Source of the DNA: Streptomyces sp. NRRL F-6676
GTDB taxonomy: Bacteria; Actinomycetota; Actinomycetes; Streptomycetales; Streptomycetaceae
Reading direction: 5' to 3'
Length of the DNA stretch: 23,475 nucleotides
NCBI RefSeq assembly: GCF_000725625.1
Contig: NZ_JOHS01000075.1
Span: forward strand, 1 to 23,475
Shown here piece by piece: positions 17,015 through 23,475 of this stretch. The notes below the pieces were generated by a model, which saw nothing but the letters and a program-made list of their open reading frames with translations, was not told where the DNA came from and made no database searches. Within the stretch, counting starts at the first letter, position 1. Every line of letters begins with the position of its first letter. The translations under genes and the position numbers were made by a program.

Positions 17015-17061
17015 GACACCGACCCTAGAAGCCGGGCAGCCCAACGGTATGGTCCACTTCC
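17015..17061. promoter_or_regulatory. 47-bp back-to-back promoter region, both genes apparently leaderless
   Basis: On the plus strand TATGGT (17048-17053) ends eight bases before the ATG at 17062. On the minus strand TAGGGT (17022-17027) ends seven bases before the ATG at 17014. The plus-strand -10 overlaps TATGGTCCACTTCC, whose complement GGAAGTGGACCATA resembles the AAAGTGGxCTA-type PdxR site I recall from corynebacteria. One bound MocR protein could control both genes. Confidence 0.6.
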
Positions 17062-18468
17062 ATGCCGAACCACCGGGCCACTTCCGCGCTCGACCTCCAT
17101 CTGCACCTGGACCGCGGCGACGGCACCGGCCTCCGCCGCGGCCTCACCACCGCACTGCGCGACGCCGTCCGCACCGGCCGCCTCGCCCCCGGCACCCGGC
17201 TGCCCTCCTCCCGCACCCTCGCCGCCGACCTCGGCATCGCCCGCAACACGGTCGCCGACGCCTACGCCGACCTCGTCGCCGAGGGCTGGCTCACCGCCCG
17301 CCAGGGCTCCGGCACCCGTGTCGCCGACCGCCCCGTCACCACGCCCAGCCGCCCCGCGGCCCCGCCCCGCACCCGCCCCCGCCCCACCTACGACCTCACC
17401 CCCGGCACCCCCGACCTCGCCTCCTTCCCCCGCGCCGAATGGCTCCGCGCCGCCCGCCGCGCCCTGGCCCGCGCCCCGCACGAGGCCCTCGGCTACGGCG
17501 ACCCGCGCGGCCGCCCCGAACTGCGCACCGCGCTCGCCGACTACCTCGCCCGCGCCCGCGGCGTCCGCGCCGACCCCGAACGCATCCTCGTCTGCGCCGG
17601 CTTCACCCACGGCCTCGCGCTGCTCGCCGCCGTACTGCGCGAGCGCGGCGTGCGCACGGTCGCGGTCGACGAGTACGGGCTCGACGTCCACTGGAACGTC
17701 CTGACCCGGGCCGGCCTGCACACCACACCCCTGCCCGTCGACGAACACGGCACCCGTACCACCGAGTTGACGTCCGCGCACGGCGGACCAGGGGCCGTCC
17801 TCCTCACCCCCGCACACCAGTTCCCGCTCGGCGTGCCCCTGCACCCCGACCGGCGCGCGGCGGTCGTCGACTGGGCCCGGCGCACCGGCGGAGTCGTCCT
17901 GGAGGACGACTACGACGGCGAGTTCCGCTACGACCGCCAGCCGGTCGGCGCCCTCCAGGGCCTGGACCCCGACCGCGTCGTCTACCTGGGCACCGCCAGC
18001 AAGGCCCTCGCCCCCGGGCTGCGGCTGGCCTGGATGGTGCTGCCGTCCGCGCTGGCCGGGGAGGTGGTGGCGGCCGGCGCCCACCACCGCTGCGGCGTCC
18101 TCGACCAGCTCACCCTCGCGGAATTCCTCGCCTCCGGGGCGTACGACCGCCATGTGCGCGCCTCCCGGCTGCGCCACCGGCGCCGCCGCGACCAGCTCGT
18201 CGCGGCCCTCGCCGCCCGCGCCCCCGAGGTGCGGCCCACCGGCATCGCGGCCGGACTGCACGCGGTGCTGCGGCTGCCCCCGGGCACCGAGGAGACGGTG
18301 GTCCGGGCGGCCGCCTGGCAGGGCCTCGCCCTGCACGGACTCTTCCCCCACCGCCACCCGGAGGCCGGTCCGGCGCCCGCCGCCGACGCCCTCGTCGTCG
18401 GCTACGGCACGCCCCCCGACCACGCATGGTCGGGGGCCCTGGACGCGCTGTGCCGGGCGGTGCCGTAA
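17062..18468 (+). CDS. MocR/PdxR-family transcriptional regulator (GntR HTH + aminotransferase fold)
   Basis: The product is 468 aa. Residues ~20-85 form a GntR-type winged helix (GLRRGLTTALRDAVRTGRL, then LPSSRTLAADLGIARNTVADAY and AEGWLTARQGSGTRV). A Pro/Arg linker joins it to a fold-type I aminotransferase-like domain: GYGDPRGRPELRTALADYL, LEDDYDGEFRY and GTASKALAPGLRLAW, where Lys314 would bind PLP. MocR proteins use PLP or a PLP adduct as effector; those nearest PdxR control vitamin B6 genes, but no pdx gene is present here. The divergent AhpD-like gene is the likely target, together with itself. The ATG at 17062 fits a leaderless start. Confidence 0.94.
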   Translation: MPNHRATSALDLHLHLDRGDGTGLRRGLTTALRDAVRTGRLAPGTRLPSSRTLAADLGIARNTVADAYADLVAEGWLTARQGSGTRVADRPVTTPSRPAAPPRTRPRPTYDLTPGTPDLASFPRAEWLRAARRALARAPHEALGYGDPRGRPELRTALADYLARARGVRADPERILVCAGFTHGLALLAAVLRERGVRTVAVDEYGLDVHWNVLTRAGLHTTPLPVDEHGTRTTELTSAHGGPGAVLLTPAHQFPLGVPLHPDRRAAVVDWARRTGGVVLEDDYDGEFRYDRQPVGALQGLDPDRVVYLGTASKALAPGLRLAWMVLPSALAGEVVAAGAHHRCGVLDQLTLAEFLASGAYDRHVRASRLRHRRRRDQLVAALAARAPEVRPTGIAAGLHAVLRLPPGTEETVVRAAAWQGLALHGLFPHRHPEAGPAPAADALVVGYGTPPDHAWSGALDALCRAVP

Positions 18469-18516
18469 GGTACCGCCGCACAGCGGAACGACAGCGGCCA
18501 CGGGGGAGTACGGAAG

Positions 18517-18867
18517 ATGGCGGACATACGCCGGCAAATGCGGTCCACGACGGTCGTCCTCGGAAGCGTGGGGCTGCTCGCCGCCGCGCTCACGGCCTGC
18601 TCGTCCGACCCGGACAAGCGGTGCGTGGACAAGGACAGTTACACCGCGGGCAAGGGCTACCGCACCGTCGACGGCAAGTACTGCCGCTCGTCCTCCACCA
18701 AGTCCGGCGTCAACGGCGTCTGGTACTACGGCGGGAAGAAGAAGGGACAGCGCATCAGCGGCGGTTCCTTCAGCAAGCCGCACTCGGGCTCCGGCTCCTC
18801 CGGCAGCACCGGCGGCGGCGTCAAACGGGGCGGATTCGGCGGCAAGGGCGGCGGCTCCGGAAGCTGA
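18517..18867 (+). CDS. Small Gly/Ser-rich lipoprotein, possible YgiB (DUF1190)-like partner
   Basis: The product is 116 aa from the ATG at 18517, with GGGGGAG eight bases upstream. A signal peptide ends in the lipobox LTAC, with Cys28 as the lipidation site. The mature part has two Cys residues (KRCVDKDSY and DGKYCRSS), a Tyr/Lys/Gly region (WYYGGKKKGQ) and a low-complexity tail ending VKRGGFGGKGGGSGS. The RGGFG box near the C-terminus also occurs, as I recall, in E. coli YgiB and YjfM, which are encoded beside the GSP-synthase-like YgiC and YjfC. Here too the next gene, 12 bp away, is a GSP-synthase-like enzyme. The lipoprotein call is firm; the YgiB link is an inference. Confidence 0.85.
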   Translation: MADIRRQMRSTTVVLGSVGLLAAALTACSSDPDKRCVDKDSYTAGKGYRTVDGKYCRSSSTKSGVNGVWYYGGKKKGQRISGGSFSKPHSGSGSSGSTGGGVKRGGFGGKGGGSGS

Positions 18868-18879
18868 GGGCCGAGCCGC

Positions 18880-20103
18880 ATGGAACGCCGTACCCTCACC
18901 CCCCGCCCCGGCTGGCAGGGGACCGTCGAGGCCCAGGGGCTGATCTACCCGCTCACCCTGCCCCGCGCCTGGGAGTCCGTCCGGGCGGCGGGCGACCCCG
19001 TCCCCGACGACGCCTGGGTGCCGTACTGGGACGAGAGCGCCTGTTACGTCTTCTCGCTGCCGGAGGTCGAGGCGCTGGAGGAGACCGTCGAGGAACTGCA
19101 CCGCATGTGCCTCGCCGCCGCCGGCCACATCGTCGCCCACGACCGCTTCGCCGACCTCGGCATCACCGACCCGCGCGTCGCCGCGGCCGTCGCCGAGGCC
19201 TGGCGGCGGCGCGCCGAACTCCCCTCCCTCTACGGCCGCTTCGACCTGCGCTACGACGGCAGCGGCCCGGCCAAACTCCTCGAGTACAACGCCGACACCC
19301 CGACCTCGCTGGTCGAGGCCGCCTCCCCGCAGTGGTTCTGGATGGAGGACCGGTTCCCCGGCGCCGACCAGTGGAACTCCCTGCACGAACGCCTGGTCGA
19401 CTCCTGGCGGAAGCAGTCCGCGCTGCTCCCGCCCGGCAGCCCGCTGTACTTCGCGCACTCCTCCGTCGACGAACTCGGCGAGGATCTGATGACGGTCGCG
19501 TATCTGAAGGAGACGGCGGAGCAGGCCGGGCTGGAGACCGACTGGATCTCCATGGAGGAGATCGGCTGGGACCCGCTCTCCGCCCGCTTCGTCGACAACC
19601 GGCTCCGCTTCATCCGCGCCTGCTTCAAGCTGTACCCGTGGGAGTGGCTCACCACCGACGAGTTCGCCGACCACGTCCTCGCCACCCTCGACAACGGCGG
19701 CGGCACCGGCAGCACGCTGTGGATCGAGCCCGCCTGGAAGATGCTGCTCAGCAACAAGGCGCTGCTGGCGATCCTCTGGGAGCTGTACCCCGGCCACCCC
19801 AACCTGCTCCCGGCGTACCTCGACGGCCCGCGCGAACTGGCCGCCGGCACCGGCTACGTCGCCAAGCCGCTGCTCGGCCGCGAGGGCGCCGGCGTCACCG
19901 TGCACGAGCCGGGCGCCGGGGCGGTCCTGCGCGACGAGCCCTGCTGCTACCAGGAGTTCGCCCCGCTGCCCGACTTCGACGGCAACCGGACCGTGCTCGG
20001 CGCATGGGTCGTCGGCGACGAGTCGGCGGGGCTCGGCATCCGCGAGTCCGCCGGGCTGATCACCGACGAGTACGCCCGCTTCCTGCCGCACGTGATCCTC
20101 TGA
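18880..20103 (+). CDS. Glutathionylspermidine-synthase-like ATP-grasp ligase (YgiC/YjfC type)
   Basis: The product is 407 aa and covers the synthetase domain only, without the amidase domain of full GSP synthetase. Motifs include [24 protein letters not shown] (Glu135, Asn137, Asp139), [31 protein letters not shown] and the nucleotide-binding [14 protein letters not shown] (Lys329), then [14 protein letters not shown]. The fold joins a carboxylate to an amine using ATP. The real substrates are unknown and need not be glutathione, which actinobacteria lack. A substrate in the envelope or on the adjacent lipoprotein is possible. The ATG at 18880 follows a GAGGG. It probably forms one transcript with the lipoprotein gene and meets rocD tail to tail with a 7-bp gap. 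Confidence 0.92.
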   Translation: MERRTLTPRPGWQGTVEAQGLIYPLTLPRAWESVRAAGDPVPDDAWVPYWDESACYVFSLPEVEALEETVEELHRMCLAAAGHIVAHDRFADLGITDPRVAAAVAEAWRRRAELPSLYGRFDLRYDGSGPAKLLEYNADTPTSLVEAASPQWFWMEDRFPGADQWNSLHERLVDSWRKQSALLPPGSPLYFAHSSVDELGEDLMTVAYLKETAEQAGLETDWISMEEIGWDPLSARFVDNRLRFIRACFKLYPWEWLTTDEFADHVLATLDNGGGTGSTLWIEPAWKMLLSNKALLAILWELYPGHPNLLPAYLDGPRELAAGTGYVAKPLLGREGAGVTVHEPGAGAVLRDEPCCYQEFAPLPDFDGNRTVLGAWVVGDESAGLGIRESAGLITDEYARFLPHVIL

Positions 20104-20110
20104 GCCCGCC

Positions 20111-21328
20111 TCACCGGGTCTCCAGAACGGCCGCGAACTGCTCCAGCCCCCACTCCAGGTCCTCCTCGGAGATCACCAGGGGCGGGGCGATGCGGAGCGT
20201 GGAGCCGTGGGTGTCCTTGACCAGGACGCCCCGCTCCAGCAGTCGCTCCGAGATCTCCCGGCCGGTGCCGAACGCCGGGTCCACGTCCACGCCCGCCCAC
20301 AGTCCGCGCCCGCGCACCGCCGTCACCGGGCCCGTGCCGCCGGTGAGCGCCGACAGCCGCCGGTGCAGCACCCCGCCCAGCCGGGCCGCCCGCTCCTGGT
20401 ACTCGCCCGTGCGCAGCAGCGCCAGCACCTCCAGGGCCACCGCGCAGGCCAGCGGGTTGCCGCCGAACGTCGAGCCGTGCTCGCCGGGCCGGAACACCCC
20501 GAGCACCTCCTCGTCGGCCACCACCGCCGACACCGGCACGATCCCGCCACCGAGCGCCTTGCCCAGCACGTAGACGTCCGGCACCACGCCCTCGTGCTCG
20601 CAGGCGAACGTGCGTCCGGTGCGGCCGAGCCCCGACTGGATCTCGTCCGCCACGAACAGCACCCCCCGCTCCCGGGTCAGCTCCCGCACCCCGGCCAGAT
20701 AGCCCGGCGGCGGCACCCGCACCCCCGCCTCGCCCTGGATCGGCTCCAGCAGGACGGCCACGGTGTTCTCGCTGACGGCGCCGCGCAGCGCGGTGAGGTC
20801 GCCGTACGGGACGATCTCGAAGCCGGGCGTGTAGGGGCCGTAGTCCGCGCGGGCCTCGGGGTCGGTGGAGAAGCTGATGACCGTCGTCGTACGGCCGTGG
20901 AAGTTGCCGCCCGCGACGACGATCTTCGCCATCTCCGCCGGCACGCCCTTCACCCGGTAGCCCCACTTCCGGGCCGTCTTCACCGCGGTCTCGACCGCCT
21001 CCGCGCCCGTGTTCATCGGCAGCACCATCTCCTTGCCGCACAGCGCGGCCAGCTCGGCGCAGAACGCGGCGAACCGGTCGTGGTGGAACGCCCGCGAGGT
21101 CAGCGTCACCCGCTCCAGCTGGGCCCGGGCCGCGTCGAGCAGCCGCCGGTTGCCGTGGCCGAAATTGAGCGCCGAGTAACCGGCCAGGAAGTCCAGGAAA
21201 CGGCGCCCCTCCACGTCCGTCATCCAGGCGCCCTCCGCCGTCGCGACGACGACCGGCAGCGGGTGGTAGGTGTGCGCGCAGTGTGCGTCGGCCTCGGCGA
21301 TCAGGGCGGCGGCGGTGCGGGTGCTCAC
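20111..21328 (-). CDS. rocD: Ornithine aminotransferase (ornithine--oxo-acid transaminase)
   Basis: RocD converts ornithine and 2-oxoglutarate to glutamate semialdehyde and glutamate with PLP, linking arginine and proline metabolism. The 405 aa show a class III aminotransferase: [17 protein letters not shown], the PLP-phosphate loop [54 protein letters not shown] and the Schiff-base Lys257 in [11 protein letters not shown], followed by [15 protein letters not shown] and SGLGRTG fit OAT better than acetylornithine transaminase. The start is GTG at 21328 with AAAGGGG upstream. GTACGG repeats lie just 5'. The reading frame continues to the stop with no damage. Confidence 0.94.
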   Translation of the reverse strand: MSTRTAAALIAEADAHCAHTYHPLPVVVATAEGAWMTDVEGRRFLDFLAGYSALNFGHGNRRLLDAARAQLERVTLTSRAFHHDRFAAFCAELAALCGKEMVLPMNTGAEAVETAVKTARKWGYRVKGVPAEMAKIVVAGGNFHGRTTTVISFSTDPEARADYGPYTPGFEIVPYGDLTALRGAVSENTVAVLLEPIQGEAGVRVPPPGYLAGVRELTRERGVLFVADEIQSGLGRTGRTFACEHEGVVPDVYVLGKALGGGIVPVSAVVADEEVLGVFRPGEHGSTFGGNPLACAVALEVLALLRTGEYQERAARLGGVLHRRLSALTGGTGPVTAVRGRGLWAGVDVDPAFGTGREISERLLERGVLVKDTHGSTLRIAPPLVISEEDLEWGLEQFAAVLETR

Positions 21329-21345
21329 GGGGTCCCCTTTCCGTC

Positions 21346-21386
21346 CGTACGGCTGTCCCCTCGTACGGCTTTTCCGTCTGTACGGG
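21346..21386 (-). promoter_or_regulatory. Three GTACGG half-sites upstream of rocD
   Basis: GTACGG occurs at 21347, 21363 and 21380, i.e. every 16-17 bases. The first two lie in identical 9-mers CGTACGGCT (21346-21354, 21362-21370), with TTTCCGT words between and before them. They begin ~18 bases upstream of the rocD GTG, so they may be an operator or part of the leader. No regulator is identified. Confidence 0.4.
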
Positions 21387-21474
21387 TTTCCCTCCCTGCG
21401 TGCCAGTGTGTCCCCCTGCTCCCTGTCGCCGCTCGTATGGTGGACGCCGGACCCGGTCGCCGCGCCGCGCCCGG

Positions 21475-21480
21475 TAGGCT
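21475..21480 (+). promoter_or_regulatory. -10 box (TAGGCT) for the glyA riboswitch transcript
   Basis: TAGGCT at 21475-21480 predicts transcription starting around 21486-21488, exactly where the P1 stem of the ZTP aptamer begins (21487). I see no good -35. The match between box and aptamer start is the main support. Confidence 0.6.
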
Positions 21481-21486
21481 GGCCGT

Positions 21487-21590
21487 GGGCCGTGACTGGC
21501 GCGCTGGGATGGGACCGACCATCGGGAAGCGGCCCCGGACCTGCCGTGACGGTGCGGGATCCGTGCGTGTGTGTGCCGTGCGCCTGGGCC
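21487..21590 (+). promoter_or_regulatory. ZTP (pfl) riboswitch upstream of glyA
   Basis: The conserved pfl core is readable in order. P1 is GGGCCG (21487-21492) paired with CGGCCC (21530-21535). The invariant CGTGACTGGCG follows at 21491-21501. P2 is GATGG (21508-21512) paired with CCATC (21519-21523), then CGGGAAGCGG. After a variable linker comes CCGTGCGCCTGGGC (21576-21589), in which CGCC (21581-21584) can form the family's pseudoknot with GGCG (21498-21501). ZTP/ZMP build up when 10-formyl-THF is short, and this class switches on folate and purine genes. About 60 bases separate the aptamer from the glyA ATG. I see no clear terminator there, so control of translation is likely. Confidence 0.92.
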
Positions 21591-21649
21591 GAACCGTGAC
21601 ACGTGACCGCTTGTACGCCACTTGTACGCCACGCCGCCCGGAGGCCGAG

Positions 21650-23101
21650 ATGTCAGAGCAGCCGCCCCTGTCCACCGAGTCCACCGCCTTCCGCAGTGCC
21701 CTCGACGTGATCCGCGCCGTCGAACCCCGCGTCGCCGACGCCATCGGCCAGGAGGTCGCCGACCAGCGCGAGATGCTCAAGCTGATCGCCTCCGAGAACT
21801 ACGCCTCCCCGGCCACGCTCCTCGCGATGGGCAACTGGTTCAGCGACAAGTACGCCGAGGGCACGGTCGGCCGCCGCTTCTACGCCGGCTGCCGCAACGT
21901 CGACACCGTCGAGTCGCTCGCCGCCGAGCACGCCCGCGAGCTGTTCGGCGCCCGGCACGCCTACGTCCAGCCGCACTCCGGCATCGACGCCAACCTCGTC
22001 GCCTTCTGGGCCGTCCTCGCCGACCGGGTCGAGGCGCCGTTCCTCCAGAAGACCGGCGTCCGCCAGATCAACGACCTCTCCGAGGCCGACTGGGCCGAGC
22101 TGCGCCAGGCCTTCGGCAACCAGCGCATGCTCGGCATGTCCCTGGACGCCGGCGGCCACCTCACCCACGGCTTCCGCCCGAACATCTCCGGCAAGATGTT
22201 CGACCAGCGCTCCTACGGCACGGACCCGGCCACCGGCCTCATCGACTACGAGGCCCTGCGCGCCCAGGCCCGCGAGTTCAAGCCGCTGATCATCGTCGCG
22301 GGCTACTCGGCCTACCCGCGGCTGGTCAACTTCCGGATCATGCGCGAGATCGCCGACGAGGTCGGCGCGACCCTCATGGTCGACATGGCGCACTTCGCCG
22401 GTCTCGTCGCCGGCAAGGTCCTCACCGGCGACTTCGACCCGGTCCCGCACGCCCAGATCGTCACGACGACCACCCACAAGTCCCTGCGCGGCCCGCGCGG
22501 CGGCATGGTCCTGTGCGACGACTCCCTCAAGGACCAGGTCGACCGCGGCTGCCCGATGGTGCTCGGTGGCCCGCTCCCGCACGTCATGGCCGCGAAGGCG
22601 GTCGCTCTGGCGGAGGCGCGGCAGCCGTCCTTCCAGGACTACGCCCAGCGGATCGTCGACAACGCCCGCGCGCTCGCCGAGGGGCTGACGAAGCGCGGCG
22701 CCACGCTGGTCACCGGCGGCACGGACAACCACCTCAACCTGATCGACGTCGCCTCCTCCTACGGCCTCACCGGCCGCCAGGCCGAGCAGGCGCTGCTCGA
22801 CTCCGGCATCGTCACCAACCGCAACGCGATCCCGGCCGACCCGAACGGTGCCTGGTACACGTCCGGTATCCGCGTCGGCACGCCCGCGCTGACGACACGG
22901 GGCCTGGGCGTGGAGGAAATGGACGAGATCGCGTGCCTCATCGACCGCGTCCTGACCGCCACGGAACCGGGCACGACGGCCAAGGGCACGCGCTCCATGG
23001 CCCAGCACGTGCTGGACCCGAAGACGGCGGAAGAGATCGCCACCCGTGCGACGGACCTGGTCTCGGGCTTCCCCCTCTACCCCGAGGTCGACCTGGGCTG
23101 A
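21650..23101 (+). CDS. glyA: Serine hydroxymethyltransferase (long actinobacterial form)
   Basis: GlyA converts serine and THF to glycine and 5,10-methylene-THF with PLP, the main entry of one-carbon units that FolD, PurN and PurH use. The 483 aa exceed the usual ~420; an insert after the [18 protein letters not shown] segment ([21 protein letters not shown]) accounts for much of it. Other motifs are [36 protein letters not shown]-equivalent [26 protein letters not shown] and the PLP-binding Lys277 in [14 protein letters not shown]. The ATG at 21650 has GGAGG five bases upstream. A direct repeat CTTGTACGCCA lies between the riboswitch and the gene. Expression is probably governed by the ZTP riboswitch. 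Confidence 0.96.
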   Translation: MSEQPPLSTESTAFRSALDVIRAVEPRVADAIGQEVADQREMLKLIASENYASPATLLAMGNWFSDKYAEGTVGRRFYAGCRNVDTVESLAAEHARELFGARHAYVQPHSGIDANLVAFWAVLADRVEAPFLQKTGVRQINDLSEADWAELRQAFGNQRMLGMSLDAGGHLTHGFRPNISGKMFDQRSYGTDPATGLIDYEALRAQAREFKPLIIVAGYSAYPRLVNFRIMREIADEVGATLMVDMAHFAGLVAGKVLTGDFDPVPHAQIVTTTTHKSLRGPRGGMVLCDDSLKDQVDRGCPMVLGGPLPHVMAAKAVALAEARQPSFQDYAQRIVDNARALAEGLTKRGATLVTGGTDNHLNLIDVASSYGLTGRQAEQALLDSGIVTNRNAIPADPNGAWYTSGIRVGTPALTTRGLGVEEMDEIACLIDRVLTATEPGTTAKGTRSMAQHVLDPKTAEEIATRATDLVSGFPLYPEVDLG

Positions 23102-23137
23102 CAACTTCGTTGTCGGGTGCGGGTGCGTCGTGGTTGC

Positions 23138-23319
23138 TCGCGCAGTTCCCCGCGCCCCTTGCAGGGGCGCGGGGCTGTGTTGTCTGCGCGGCTCCGCCGC
23201 GGGGGCGCGAGGAGTCACCGTGCCCCGTATGGGGCGCGGGGCTGTGTCTTTTGCGCGGCTCCGCCGCGAGGGGCGCGAGCACTCACCGTGCCCCGTAAGG
23301 GGCGCGGGGAACTGCGCGA
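23138..23319. repeat. Palindromic element with two tandem ~67-bp units inserted between its arms
   Basis: Perfect 23-base complementary arms lie at 23138-23160 (starting TCGCGCAGTTCCCC) and 23297-23319. Between them are two head-to-tail units, 23164-23230 and 23231-23298. Each starts GGGGCGCGGGGCTGTGT, contains GCGCGGCTCCGCCGCG and ends TCACCGTGCCCCGTA. The right arm starts like a third unit. The same arms form a simple hairpin at 16390-16435. The glyA stop is at 23101, so the element probably also ends glyA transcription. Confidence 0.85.
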
Positions 23320-23363
23320 CAAGCCCCCACCCACCCGCACCCCACCACGTACCCAACGGGGTC

Positions 23364-23382
23364 CAAGGGGCGGAGCCCCTTG
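23364..23382. terminator. Small perfect hairpin CAAGGGGC-GGA-GCCCCTTG
   Basis: Arms 23364-23371 and 23375-23382 pair perfectly around GGA. It lies in the repeat-rich, otherwise gene-free stretch 23102-23451 and could end the glyA transcript or an incoming minus-strand one. Confidence 0.55.
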
Positions 23383-23451
23383 AAGGGACGGGACGGGTAG
23401 GGGCGGCGGGGGCGAGAAAAATCCACGCGCACCCCCACCACATCCCACCCC

Positions 23452-23475
23452 TCAAAGATCGATCAACTCCTGCCG
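23452..23475 (-). CDS. Possible last codons of a minus-strand gene entering from the right
   Basis: Read on the minus strand, the window edge gives Arg-Gln-Glu-Leu-Ile-Asp-Leu-stop, with TGA at 23454-23452. The codons are less extreme in GC than the flanking repeats and look like an ordinary C-terminus. Only seven residues are visible, so no family can be named and the call may be wrong. Confidence 0.3.
   Translation of the reverse strand, partial: RQELIDL

Noticed and set aside
16920..20573. Plus-strand open frame of 1217 codons
   Set aside because: It covers the MocR, lipoprotein and ligase genes in another frame and is almost all Arg/Pro/Ala; no stop arises because of the GC bias.
21270..21599. 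Short plus-strand frames upstream of glyA
   Set aside because: They overlap the ZTP aptamer and the rocD 5' region, have no ribosome-binding site, and the RNA structure explains the sequence better.
16382..23319. CRISPR array suggested by recurring palindromes
   Set aside because: The repeats are few, imperfectly spaced, lack unique spacers of constant length and have no cas genes nearby; they are intergenic hairpin elements.
21653..23455. Minus-strand open frame of 600 codons opposite glyA
   Set aside because: Val/Gly/Asp-rich antisense shadow of glyA that also runs through the intergenic repeats.

Overview
The window reads as chromosomal DNA from a Streptomyces or a close relative. GC is very high, almost every codon ends in G or C, GTG starts and 4-bp GTGA overlaps occur, and several genes appear to be leaderless. 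The gene order purN-purH ... folD-DUF3017 ... mdh ... glyA matches what I remember of the conserved Streptomyces core region. I ran no search, so family names come from motifs read by eye.

Layout. 1-1288: the tail of a probable HAD-type hydrolase, converging on a membrane protein whose 3' end has been tandemly copied three times. 1554-3976: purN-purH, the formyl-THF-dependent steps of purine synthesis, closed by a strong terminator. 3999-6563: a small membrane protein (minus strand), then folD overlapping a DUF3017 membrane protein, ending in a perfect 17-bp hairpin. 6587-9265: a secreted peptidoglycan-binding protein, divergent from a NarL/LuxR-type two-component pair. 9332-10675: a membrane-anchored XRE/DUF2690 protein preceded by a near-perfect 23-bp palindrome. 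10896-12042: malate dehydrogenase with a palindrome across its predicted transcription start. 12099-16342: a four-gene block of uncharacterised envelope proteins. 16484-18468: an AhpD-like protein divergent from a MocR/PdxR regulator. 18517-20103: a small lipoprotein next to a glutathionylspermidine-synthase-like ATP-grasp enzyme. 20111-21328: rocD (minus strand). 21475-23101: glyA behind a ZTP (pfl) riboswitch. 23102-23475: a repeat-rich intergenic stretch and possibly the last codons of a minus-strand gene.

How the genes fit together. GlyA and FolD make and interconvert one-carbon folates, and PurN and PurH spend 10-formyl-THF. The PurH substrate ZMP, and ZTP derived from it, is the ligand class sensed by the riboswitch in front of glyA, so sensor and consumers lie about 18 kb apart.

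The most novel candidate is at 12099-16342. A 19-residue motif at the C-terminus of a 587-aa membrane protein recurs, ungapped, at the N-terminus of the 120-aa protein encoded next to it. This is the arrangement expected of a homotypic (possibly amyloid-type) signalling pair, and it is flanked by two paralogous single-pass proteins. A second good candidate is the lipoprotein/ATP-grasp pair, which looks like an actinobacterial version of enterobacterial YgiB-YgiC.
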